DNA of 11,494 nt from Bacillota bacterium (GTDB taxonomy: Bacteria > Bacillota > Clostridia > Christensenellales > UMGS416). Below the pieces are notes generated by a model. The model had not been told where the DNA came from. It made no database searches and saw nothing but the letters and a program-made list of their open reading frames with translations. The stretch lies in the NCBI GenBank assembly GCA_023421955.1, contig JAEZSE010000038.1, forward strand, positions 1 to 11,494, read 5' to 3'. The stretch's first letter is position 1, and every line of letters starts with the position of its first letter. Below are positions 1 through 6,158 of the stretch, piece by piece. The position numbers and the translations under genes are program-made.

Positions 1-567
1 GGCATGAAGGGTGCCGTGCGCCGGGCAGAAGAGCTGGCGGCGGAAACCCCCAATTCCTTTTTACCCCAGCAGTTTAAAAACCCGGCCAACCCGGCCATCC
101 ACCGGGCTACCACGGCGGAGGAAATCTGGCGCGACACCGATGGCCAGGTTGATATCTTCATCGGCGGTGTGGGAACCGGTGGTACGATCACCGGCGTGGG
201 CGAGGCACTAAAGCAGAAGAAGCCCAGCGTGCAGGTGATCGCAGTGGAACCCAACGATTCCCCGGTGCTGTCCGGCGGCAACCCTGGCCCCCACAAGATC
301 CAGGGCATCGGCCCCGGTTTCGTGCCCGATGTGCTGAACCGCGGGATTATCGATGAGGTGTTCCGTGTCAAGAATGACGAAGCCTTCGCCACCTCCCGCA
401 AGCTTGCCAAGTCTGAGGGCCTTCTGGTTGGCATTTCCTCCGGTGCTGCGGCATTTGCGGCCACCGAGGTTGCCAAGCGGCCGGAGAATAAGGGAAAGAC
501 CATCGTTGTTGTGCTGCCCGATACCGGCGAACGCTATCTTTCCACCGTGCTGTATCAAGAAGAATAG
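1..567 (+). CDS. cysK: Cysteine synthase (O-acetylserine sulfhydrylase), 3' part
   Basis: This is the C-terminal 188 residues of a PLP-dependent cysteine synthase, which joins sulfide to O-acetylserine to make cysteine in the cytoplasm. The gene enters from outside the window: the codon before the first Met reads on in frame, and family members are about 305-310 residues, so roughly the first 40% with the PLP lysine is missing. Visible family marks are the PLP-phosphate loop GVGTGGTITG, the segment GNPGPHKIQGIGPGFVP, the GISSGAA turn whose Ser contacts the pyridine nitrogen, and the terminal VVVLPDTGERYLST motif. A paralogue such as cystathionine beta-synthase or CysM cannot be fully excluded without the N-terminus, but the C-terminus is classic CysK. 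It lies 113 bases upstream of two Cys/Met PLP enzymes, consistent with a sulfur-assimilation cluster. Confidence 0.93.
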   Translation, partial: GMKGAVRRAEELAAETPNSFLPQQFKNPANPAIHRATTAEEIWRDTDGQVDIFIGGVGTGGTITGVGEALKQKKPSVQVIAVEPNDSPVLSGGNPGPHKIQGIGPGFVPDVLNRGIIDEVFRVKNDEAFATSRKLAKSEGLLVGISSGAAAFAATEVAKRPENKGKTIVVVLPDTGERYLSTVLYQEE

Positions 568-622
568 GCTTACAACTGGACGAGCCGGCCAACTTCACCC
601 AAAATATTACGGAAACGGCCTT

Positions 623-645
623 GTGGGCGTACAGTGTACGCCCAC
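623..645 (+). terminator. Terminator-like palindrome between cysK and the PLP genes
   Basis: A perfect 10-bp inverted repeat, GTGGGCGTAC and GTACGCCCAC, flanks a 3-base loop. It lies 55 bases after the cysK stop and 35 bases before the next start codon. Only CCCTTTCT follows, so the U-tract is weak. It could be a leaky terminator or attenuator after cysK, or an operator. No convincing promoter was seen in the 113-base gap, so the downstream genes may depend on read-through. Confidence 0.4.
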
Positions 646-680
646 CCTTTCTATCAGGGATGAGGCAGGGGGGGAATGAG

Positions 681-1814
681 ATGCATATTGATACTGAAGT
701 TGTCCATGGCGCAAGGGGTGGAGACGCTGCCACCGGTGCGGTCAGCTTCCCGATTTATCAGAGCGCGACGTTTCGCCATCCGGGCTTAAACCAAAGCACC
801 GGGTTTGATTACTCCCGGTTGCAAAACCCCACCCGGGAGGAATTGGAGATGACCGTGGCGAAGCTGGAGCGGGGAAGCCATGGGCTGGCGTTCTCCAGCG
901 GTATGGCGGCCATCACCACGGTTCTGAAGCTTTTCAAGCCCGGCGACCATCTCATCGTCTCCGATGACCTATATGGCGGCACTTATCGCCTCTTTGAGGA
1001 AATCTACAAACCTTATGGCATCCTGTATGATTACATCGATACCGCTGATCTGGATTTGACCCGGCGATGTATGCAGCCCAATACTCGATGTTTGTTCGTG
1101 GAGACGCCTACAAACCCGATGATGAAGGTTTCCGACATTGCTGCGCTGGCGGTGCTGGCCCACCAAAACGGTGCGCTGTTGGCGGTGGACAACACGTTTC
1201 TGACTCCCTATTTCCAACGGCCCATCGAGCTTGGTGCTGACATCGTGGTGCACAGCGGCACCAAATACCTGGGCGGCCATAACGACACGCTTTCCGGATT
1301 TGCAGTGGTGCGTGACGACAGGATCGCCGAGCGCTTGCGCCTGATCCAGAAAACCGAGGGGGCTGTGCTGGCACCCTTCGATAGTTGGCTCATCTTGCGC
1401 GGCATCAAAACGCTGGCGCTCCGGATGGAGCGGCACCAGCAGAATGCCTTGGCGGTTTCCGCATGGCTGAAGGAGCATCCCCGCGTGGAACAGGTGCATT
1501 ATGCCGGCCTGCCCGACCACCCTGGCCATGGGCTCATGAAGCGGCAATCCGCCGGGTTTGGCGCGATGATTGCCTTTTCGGTGGATGATATCGCTCTGGT
1601 GGAACAGGTGCTGGGGCGGGTGAAGATGATCCGGTTTGCTGAAAGCCTGGGCGGGGTGGAAAGCCTGATCACCTATCCCATTGTGCAGACCCACAACTAC
1701 ATCCCCCGCGATATCCTGTTCCGACTGGGCATCACCGACCGGCTGCTCCGGCTGTCGGTGGGCATTGAAAACGCCGAAGACATCATCGAAGACCTGGCGC
1801 AGGCACTGAGGTGA
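681..1814 (+). CDS. Trans-sulfuration PLP enzyme, cystathionine gamma-synthase/lyase type
   Basis: A 377-residue cytoplasmic enzyme of the Cys/Met-metabolism PLP family (fold type I). I chose the ATG at 681 because an AGGGGGGG ribosome site precedes it and the protein then begins at the usual family N-terminus (T-x-x-V-H-G); in-frame codons upstream run through the palindrome and do not look coding. Visible marks are Tyr44-Ser-Arg46 (phosphate contact from the neighbouring subunit) in YSRLQNPT, the SSGMAA turn, DDLYGGTY, ETPTNP, VDNTF, and the Schiff-base Lys195 in HSGTKYLGGH. Glu321 in AESLGGVES matches the glutamate (E325 of E. coli MetB) linked to gamma-specificity, so a cystathionine gamma-synthase or gamma-lyase is the best reading. 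The length fits MetB/MetI/CGL rather than the longer O-acetylhomoserine sulfhydrylases (about 430 residues). Its substrate could still be an O-acyl-homoserine plus a thiol released by the reductases in this locus. The stop is 4 bases from the next start, so the two genes are co-transcribed. Confidence 0.88.
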   Translation: MHIDTEVVHGARGGDAATGAVSFPIYQSATFRHPGLNQSTGFDYSRLQNPTREELEMTVAKLERGSHGLAFSSGMAAITTVLKLFKPGDHLIVSDDLYGGTYRLFEEIYKPYGILYDYIDTADLDLTRRCMQPNTRCLFVETPTNPMMKVSDIAALAVLAHQNGALLAVDNTFLTPYFQRPIELGADIVVHSGTKYLGGHNDTLSGFAVVRDDRIAERLRLIQKTEGAVLAPFDSWLILRGIKTLALRMERHQQNALAVSAWLKEHPRVEQVHYAGLPDHPGHGLMKRQSAGFGAMIAFSVDDIALVEQVLGRVKMIRFAESLGGVESLITYPIVQTHNYIPRDILFRLGITDRLLRLSVGIENAEDIIEDLAQALR

Positions 1815-1818
1815 ACAT

Positions 1819-2955
1819 ATGAAATTCCAAACGAAGCTGATTCACAACGCTGCCACGATGGATGAATCCACCGGCGCGCTGAGCACGCCGATCGTCCGGG
1901 CCAGCACCTTTCATCAAAAGGATCTGGACAACATAGCTGAATTTGATTATGCCCGCTCCGGCAACCCAACTCGCAAGGTGCTGGAGGAAACCATCGCCCT
2001 GCTGGAGGGTGGCAGCCACGGTTATGCCTTTGCATCCGGCATGGCAGCTACATCGGCGGTTTTGTCCATCTTCTCCGCTGGTGACCATCTGATCGTCTGT
2101 CAGGATGTGTATGGTGGCACCTTTCGGGCCGTCAACACGATCTTCAACCGCTTTGGTATGGAATTCACACTGGTGGACGCGACTGACACTGACCAGATCC
2201 GCAAAGCAATCCGGCCCAACACCAAAGGGCTGTTTCTGGAGACCCCCAGCAACCCGCTGATGAAGATCACCGACCTCAGAGCCGCAGCTGCGCTGGCCAA
2301 AGAGCACGGCCTTATCAGCATCGTGGACAATACCTTTCTTTCGCCCTATTTACAGCGCCCATTGGGGCTGGGCATTGACATCGTGGTTCACAGCGCCACC
2401 AAGTTTCTTGGCGGCCACAGTGATGTGCTGGCAGGGCTGGCGGTGACTGCAGATGACAAGTTGGCCCGGCGCATTTACCGCATCCAGAACGGCATGGGTG
2501 CCGTTCTCCCGCCGGAGGAATGCTACCAGCTGATGCGCGGCATGAAGACGCTGGCTGTGCGGCTGGACCGCCAGCAGCAGACGGCGCAGGCACTGGCCCA
2601 ATGGCTGTCCATCAATCCCGCAGTGCGGGCGGTACATTATCCAGGCCTGGCTGGGCATCCTGGCCGGAAAGTCCATTTTTCACAGGCTGATGGCCCCGGT
2701 GCTGTGCTCTCTTTTGAAACATCCGGCGAGGCTTCTGCCCGCAGGTTTCTGAAGCGCACCAGGCTAGCTGCAGTAGCGGTGAGCCTGGGCGGCGTGGAGA
2801 CGATCGCCTCCTATCCTGTGCGCATGAGCCACGCCTCGGTGCCGCCGGAGGAGCGGGAGCGGCTGGGCATCACTGCCAGCCTCATCCGCATTTCGGCGGG
2901 GCTGGAGGATGCGGATGATTTGATAGAGGATTTTTGCCAGGCACTGTCAGATTAA
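1819..2955 (+). CDS. Second trans-sulfuration PLP enzyme, possible cystathionine beta-lyase
   Basis: A 378-residue paralogue of the upstream enzyme. Its ribosome site (GAGGTGA) overlaps the end of the preceding gene. Family marks are Tyr44-Ala-Arg46 in YARSGNPT, the ASGMAA turn, QDVYGGTF, ETPSNP, VDNTF, and the PLP Lys195 in HSATKFLGGH, at the same position as in the first enzyme. Where that enzyme has Glu321 this one has Val321 (AVSLGGVET), so it lacks the residue associated with gamma-specificity in MetB/CGL. That fits a beta-lyase (cystathionine to homocysteine) or a gamma-lyase of methionine-gamma-lyase type, but the active-site Cys of classical methionine gamma-lyases (YGCTF) is Gly here. 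A metI-metC-like pair, as in Bacillus subtilis, is the simplest model: together they would carry sulfur from cysteine to homocysteine. Which reaction it performs cannot be settled by reading. An AAGGAG site at its stop codon serves the next gene. Confidence 0.87.
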   Translation: MKFQTKLIHNAATMDESTGALSTPIVRASTFHQKDLDNIAEFDYARSGNPTRKVLEETIALLEGGSHGYAFASGMAATSAVLSIFSAGDHLIVCQDVYGGTFRAVNTIFNRFGMEFTLVDATDTDQIRKAIRPNTKGLFLETPSNPLMKITDLRAAAALAKEHGLISIVDNTFLSPYLQRPLGLGIDIVVHSATKFLGGHSDVLAGLAVTADDKLARRIYRIQNGMGAVLPPEECYQLMRGMKTLAVRLDRQQQTAQALAQWLSINPAVRAVHYPGLAGHPGRKVHFSQADGPGAVLSFETSGEASARRFLKRTRLAAVAVSLGGVETIASYPVRMSHASVPPEERERLGITASLIRISAGLEDADDLIEDFCQALSD

Positions 2956-2967
2956 GGAGTAAACCGT

Positions 2968-4416
2968 ATGAGCAGAAACTATTCGGGCATCCGCGAAAGC
3001 AGGCCCAACACCTTCAACGACTGCGGCGGCAATAGCCTGGAGCTATCGGCTAAATTCGGCGATCGGTGCCTGAAGGCCGCCGACCGCACCTTCAGCCAGG
3101 GCTTGCAGTGCCAGCAGATCAACAGCATTATGGCTCTGATGAGCATGGAGGACTCGGTTTTCATCGTGCATTCGCCGCAGGGTTGCGCCGGCTGCGCATC
3201 GATGGGCCACGACCTTTATCGCGTGGGCCAGGCCCACCGGGGCATTTCGCAGATCAAGAATGCCCGCCTCATCGTGACCAATCTGGATGAGCGCGATATC
3301 ATCCAGGGCGGGGAGGAAAAGCTGCGTCAGGCCATCCTGGAGGCCGACCGGCGCTACCACCCCAAGCTCATCTTTTTATTCACGTCCTGCGCGTCGGGCA
3401 TCATCGGCGACGATATCGAGGCCGTAACGGCGGAGCTGCAGCGGGAAATTGCGCCATTGCTGGTGCCGATCCACTGTGAAGGCTTCAAATCGAAGATCTG
3501 TGCCTCCGGTTTCGACGCGGCGTTTTTGGCGGTCACCAAGTATATCCTGAAAGACCGGCGACCGCCCAAGGAGAAGGGGCTGATCAACCTGTTCGCGCCC
3601 ACGTCGGTCAGCTTCAAGGACAATCTGGAGATGGAGCGCATGCTGGGCGTGCTGGGGTTGCACGCCAACATGATCCCGTTCTATAGCTCGCTAGACAAGC
3701 TCCTGCGCATCCCGGCGGCGGAGGCTTCCACGGCCATCTGCAAGGTGTTTGCCGATGAATTCATGAAGGATCTGGAGGCGGATTACGGCATCCCCTTCGC
3801 CCACACGGTGATGCCCATCGGCGTGCGTAACACTGACAAGTGGTTCCGGGGTGTGGCGGCGCTCTTTGGGCTGGAGCAGAAGGCCGAGGAATATATCGAG
3901 CAGGAGCATGCGCGCATCCTGCCGGAGCTTCAGGATATCCGTAAACGCCTGGAGGGCAAGCGGGTGTTTATCTGCGGCGGCACCGGCCGGTCTTTTGCCG
4001 CCGCGGCGTTGATCGATGATTTTGGCATGAAGCTGGTGGGGCTGGAAACACCCACCTATGACGATGATGCCCAGGTGGATATCGAACACCTCAATGGCAT
4101 CCATGGCGGCTTTGTGCTGGATATCGCCAACATGCAGCCCTTTGAGCAGGTCAACATTGTGAAAAAGCTGAAGCCCGATGTGTTCATCGGCGTGCCAAGT
4201 TGGTCGGCCCGGCTTGGGATCCCCACCACCCATGTGCTGGATATGAAGCGGCCCACGATGGGTTATGACGGCATTTTATACTTGGGCCATAAAATAGCCG
4301 ACCAGGTGGAAAACCCCGGTTTCAACGAAAAGCTGGCCCGCCATGCCAGGCTGCCCTATAAGCAGTCGTGGTATGACGCCGATCCCTTCAAATTCATTAA
4401 GCCCCTGGAGGAATAA
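2968..4416 (+). CDS. Nitrogenase-like reductase, NifD-type subunit (pair 1, D1)
   Basis: A 482-residue protein of the nitrogenase component 1 family. It would pair with the next gene product as a D2K2 core that takes electrons from a NifH-like protein. Three P-cluster cysteines align with NifD C62, C88 and C154: Cys48 (GLQCQQ), Cys73 (PQGCAGC) and Cys141 (TSCASGIIGDD). The active-site cofactor ligands are also present: Cys258 (AICKVF, NifD C275) and His422 (THVLDM...MGYDG, NifD H442). The nitrogenase residues Gln191 and His195 are Cys178 and Phe182 here (CEGFKSKICASGFD), arguing against N2 reduction. An unusual extra Cys76 sits three residues after a P-cluster Cys. The gene follows the PLP enzymes by 12 bases with an AAGGAG site and is 3 bases from its K partner. 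A methylthio-alkane-reductase-like (MarD) or related C-S bond reductase is the best inference; chlorophyllide or F430-type reductases (BchN, CfbD) fit the context worse. Confidence 0.9.
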   Translation: MSRNYSGIRESRPNTFNDCGGNSLELSAKFGDRCLKAADRTFSQGLQCQQINSIMALMSMEDSVFIVHSPQGCAGCASMGHDLYRVGQAHRGISQIKNARLIVTNLDERDIIQGGEEKLRQAILEADRRYHPKLIFLFTSCASGIIGDDIEAVTAELQREIAPLLVPIHCEGFKSKICASGFDAAFLAVTKYILKDRRPPKEKGLINLFAPTSVSFKDNLEMERMLGVLGLHANMIPFYSSLDKLLRIPAAEASTAICKVFADEFMKDLEADYGIPFAHTVMPIGVRNTDKWFRGVAALFGLEQKAEEYIEQEHARILPELQDIRKRLEGKRVFICGGTGRSFAAAALIDDFGMKLVGLETPTYDDDAQVDIEHLNGIHGGFVLDIANMQPFEQVNIVKKLKPDVFIGVPSWSARLGIPTTHVLDMKRPTMGYDGILYLGHKIADQVENPGFNEKLARHARLPYKQSWYDADPFKFIKPLEE

Positions 4417-4419
4417 GCG

Positions 4420-5706
4420 ATGTCCAGAATCACAGAAAATCCCCGCGGCAACTGCGCGCTGGGCGGTGTGAACGCCGTTCTTTCCGCGGTAAACCGCGTG
4501 GTCCCCATCTACCACACCGGCCCGGGTTGCTGCATGCAGACCAGCGCCGGCGAGGCCGGGCAGGCAGGCGGGCGGTCGCCCTTTTATGTCTCCAGCGTCT
4601 CCACGCCTTGCACCAACATGCTGGAGCGCGAAGTGGTCTTCGGCGGCGTGAACAGCCTGCGCGACACAATCCAGGGAGCCATCGAGATTTTTGAGGCTGA
4701 TGCCTTTTTCGTGCTCACCGGCTGCACCTCCGGCATCATCGGCGATGATGTGAAAAGCGTGACTGACGAGTTTTCAGGCGGTGATGCACTGGTGATCCCT
4801 GTGGACTGCCCCGGCTTTCTGGGGGAAAGCTACCGGGGCTATGAAATTGCGTTCAAGACCTTTCTGGATCATTTGGTCAAGCCCGCACCAAAGAAACCCA
4901 AGTTGGTCAACTTGTTTGGTATCATGCCCTATCACGATCCGTTTTGGGAGGGGAACTTCGAAGAGCTCACCCGCATTCTCGCCAAGCTTGGGCTGGAGGT
5001 GAACACATTTTTCACCCAGCATCAAGGCATCGAGGCGATCCGGAAGTCGTCCTCGGCGGCGCTCAACATTGTTGTTTCGCCGTGGCTGCTAAAGAGCGCG
5101 TCGGACGAATACTGGGAGCGTTTTGCCATCCCCACGCTGCGCTGGCCAAGCTTGCCCATCGGGGCTACCGACACCACGGCATTCGTGCGCGCCGTGGGGC
5201 GCACGCTGTATCTGGACGAAGCGCTTGTGGAGCGCGTGGTGGCCGAGGAGGAGGATTATGTCTACAGCTATCTGGAAACGGCCATCGGGGCACTCTCCTG
5301 GAAGCGGTTCGCTGTGGTGGGTGATGCCAACACCGTTGTGGGCATCACGCGCTTTCTGGCCAACGATTATAGCTTCACACCGATTCTGTCGGTGATCACC
5401 GATCCGGTGTTCCGTGATGAGGATAGGGCCCGCATCACCCACGCGCTCACCCGTCTGGAGCACGCACGGCCTCCGAAGGTGCTGTTTGAGACAGACGACT
5501 TCCGCATTCGCCAAGCGCTGGAGGAGGAGGGCGACAAGATCACGCTGCTGGTGGGCAGCACCTATGAGCGGGAGTTTGCCATGGCCCGGGGCATCCAGTG
5601 CGCCGCCATTGCCTATCCCGTCACCGATCGGCTGATCTTCAACCGCACCTATGCCGGCTATCGGGGCTGCTTGACCCTAGTGGAGGATCTGTACGACAAT
5701 CTGTAA
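4420..5706 (+). CDS. Nitrogenase-like reductase, NifK-type subunit (pair 1, K1)
   Basis: A 428-residue component 1 beta-type subunit, shorter than NifK (about 520) because it lacks the long N-terminal arm; it begins almost at the first cluster ligand. P-cluster cysteines align with NifK C70, C95 and C153: Cys12 (NCALGG), Cys37 in the doublet GPGCCMQ, and Cys102 (TGCTSGIIGDD). The downstream blocks REVVFGG, LFGIMPYHDPFW and the C-terminal FNRTYAGYRG also match the family. The GGAGGAAT site lies at the D1 stop codon, so the two are translationally coupled. A strong terminator starts 31 bases after the stop, marking the end of the cysK/PLP/D1K1 unit. It would form the beta half of the pair-1 heterotetramer and supply half of the P-cluster ligands. 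The doublet Cys37-Cys38 makes the exact ligand ambiguous. Confidence 0.89.
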   Translation: MSRITENPRGNCALGGVNAVLSAVNRVVPIYHTGPGCCMQTSAGEAGQAGGRSPFYVSSVSTPCTNMLEREVVFGGVNSLRDTIQGAIEIFEADAFFVLTGCTSGIIGDDVKSVTDEFSGGDALVIPVDCPGFLGESYRGYEIAFKTFLDHLVKPAPKKPKLVNLFGIMPYHDPFWEGNFEELTRILAKLGLEVNTFFTQHQGIEAIRKSSSAALNIVVSPWLLKSASDEYWERFAIPTLRWPSLPIGATDTTAFVRAVGRTLYLDEALVERVVAEEEDYVYSYLETAIGALSWKRFAVVGDANTVVGITRFLANDYSFTPILSVITDPVFRDEDRARITHALTRLEHARPPKVLFETDDFRIRQALEEEGDKITLLVGSTYEREFAMARGIQCAAIAYPVTDRLIFNRTYAGYRGCLTLVEDLYDNL

Positions 5707-5737
5707 TCGCCGCACAGGATACTGCTGTGTTTGCACG

Positions 5738-5761
5738 GGCCGGGCTATGCCCCGGCCTTTT
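5738..5761 (+). terminator. Intrinsic terminator after the pair-1 K gene
   Basis: A 7-bp perfect GC stem, GGCCGGG (5738-5744) and CCCGGCC (5751-5757), closes a 6-base loop and is followed by TTTT then CCTT. It begins 31 bases after the K1 stop codon and separates the first transcription unit from the importer unit. Confidence 0.8.
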
Positions 5762-5797
5762 CCTTATCCCCGTTGGGGAGAGCACCCTGCGTGAGGG

Positions 5798-5854
5798 GCG
5801 GAATGAGTGTCGCCAATCTGGTCATTCCGCATTAATTACAACAAAACAGATTGG
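5798..5854 (+). promoter_or_regulatory. Two interlocked inverted repeats (possible H-type pseudoknot or operator)
   Basis: Repeat A is GCGGAATGA (5798-5806) with TCATTCCGC (5822-5830), a perfect 9-bp pairing around a 15-base loop. Repeat B is CCAATCTG (5813-5820), lying inside that loop, with CAGATTGG (5847-5854), a perfect 8-bp pairing. The arms therefore interlock rather than nest. If transcribed, this is H-type pseudoknot topology: a 6-base first loop, a 1-base junction and a 16-base A-rich third loop. It sits upstream of the promoter at 5892-5920, so it would not be in that transcript; it could instead be a double operator for a regulator, or part of an RNA reading through the terminator. 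I recognise no known riboswitch class. Confidence 0.5.
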
Positions 5855-5891
5855 TTAAATAATAAAATTTCAACAGGTGGCAGAAAACAAC

Positions 5892-5920
5892 TTGACTTTG
5901 CAGCAGCGGCTCAGTATAAT
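5892..5920 (+). promoter_or_regulatory. Sigma-A/sigma-70 promoter for the importer unit
   Basis: TTGACT (5892-5897) and TATAAT (5915-5920) are separated by exactly 17 bases, a near-consensus housekeeping promoter. It lies in the AT-rich part of the intergenic gap. Initiation would be expected near 5926-5928, giving a 5' leader of about 230 bases that includes the leader ORF and a 7-bp stem close to the 5' end (ATCGCAT 5928-5934 with ATGCGAT 5965-5971). It probably drives the ABC importer and possibly the second nitrogenase-like pair. Confidence 0.8.
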
Positions 5921-6005
5921 TCGCTCAATCGCATGTCATACAAAACATATAAAAATAGTAAGTAATGCGATGCCGTATGCCACAGAACAGCGGTAAATCT
6001 CAATC

Positions 6006-6013
6006 AAGGAGGG
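6006..6013 (+). promoter_or_regulatory. Strong ribosome binding site of the leader ORF
   Basis: AAGGAGGG stands 6 bases before an ATG in the leader of the importer transcript. It matches the anti-Shine-Dalgarno sequence as well as the site of the lipoprotein gene does, and is the main reason to believe that the short ORF is translated. Confidence 0.6.
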
Positions 6014-6019
6014 ATCGGA

Positions 6020-6139
6020 ATGAAAGCCATGCAACACAGGCCCGCTCGCGCTCGATGCATCACAGATCGTATGATCACCATGTGGAACGGGCGAATGTGT
6101 AGACGCACTGATGAAGTGACCGGGCCATGGCTGAACTAA
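6020..6139 (+). CDS. Putative 39-residue leader peptide, Met/Cys/Arg-rich
   Basis: A short ORF in the leader of the importer mRNA, preceded by an AAGGAGGG site with 6-base spacing. The peptide has 39 residues, of which five are Met (1, 4, 18, 21, 26), two are Cys (13, 27) and seven are Arg; residues 18-27 concentrate three Met and one Cys. It has no membrane segment or recognisable domain. The stop is 19 bases before the lipoprotein start, whose own AGGAGG site lies in that gap, so ribosomes on this ORF could affect access to it. GGCCCG at 6039-6044 can pair with either CGGGC (6088-6092) or CGGGCC (6121-6126), which would allow alternative folds. A leader sensing Met/Cys-tRNA charging is attractive for a sulfur importer but is inference. 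It may equally be an untranslated leader with a chance ORF. Confidence 0.45.
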   Translation: MKAMQHRPARARCITDRMITMWNGRMCRRTDEVTGPWLN

Positions 6140-6158
6140 AAAATAGGAGGAACCCATT

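Noticed and set aside
621..680. 20 extra N-terminal codons for the first PLP enzyme, starting at 621 (TTG)
   Set aside because: This stretch covers the palindrome, has no ribosome site, and the family N-terminus begins at the ATG at 681 behind an AGGGGGGG site.
2968..5706. Pair 1 as true nitrogenase NifDK, or as nitrogen-fixation genes
   Set aside because: Gln191 and His195 equivalents are replaced, the K subunit lacks the NifK N-terminal arm, and the neighbours are sulfur genes with no nif genes in view.
5598..5858. 86-codon plus-strand open frame running from the end of K1 into the gap
   Set aside because: It starts inside the K1 gene in another frame, crosses the terminator, and has no ribosome site or recognisable content.
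5926..6158. SAM (S-box) or other known sulfur riboswitch in the importer leader
   Set aside because: I could not find the S-box core or a terminator/antiterminator pair; only a 7-bp stem near the 5' end and weak alternative pairings are visible.
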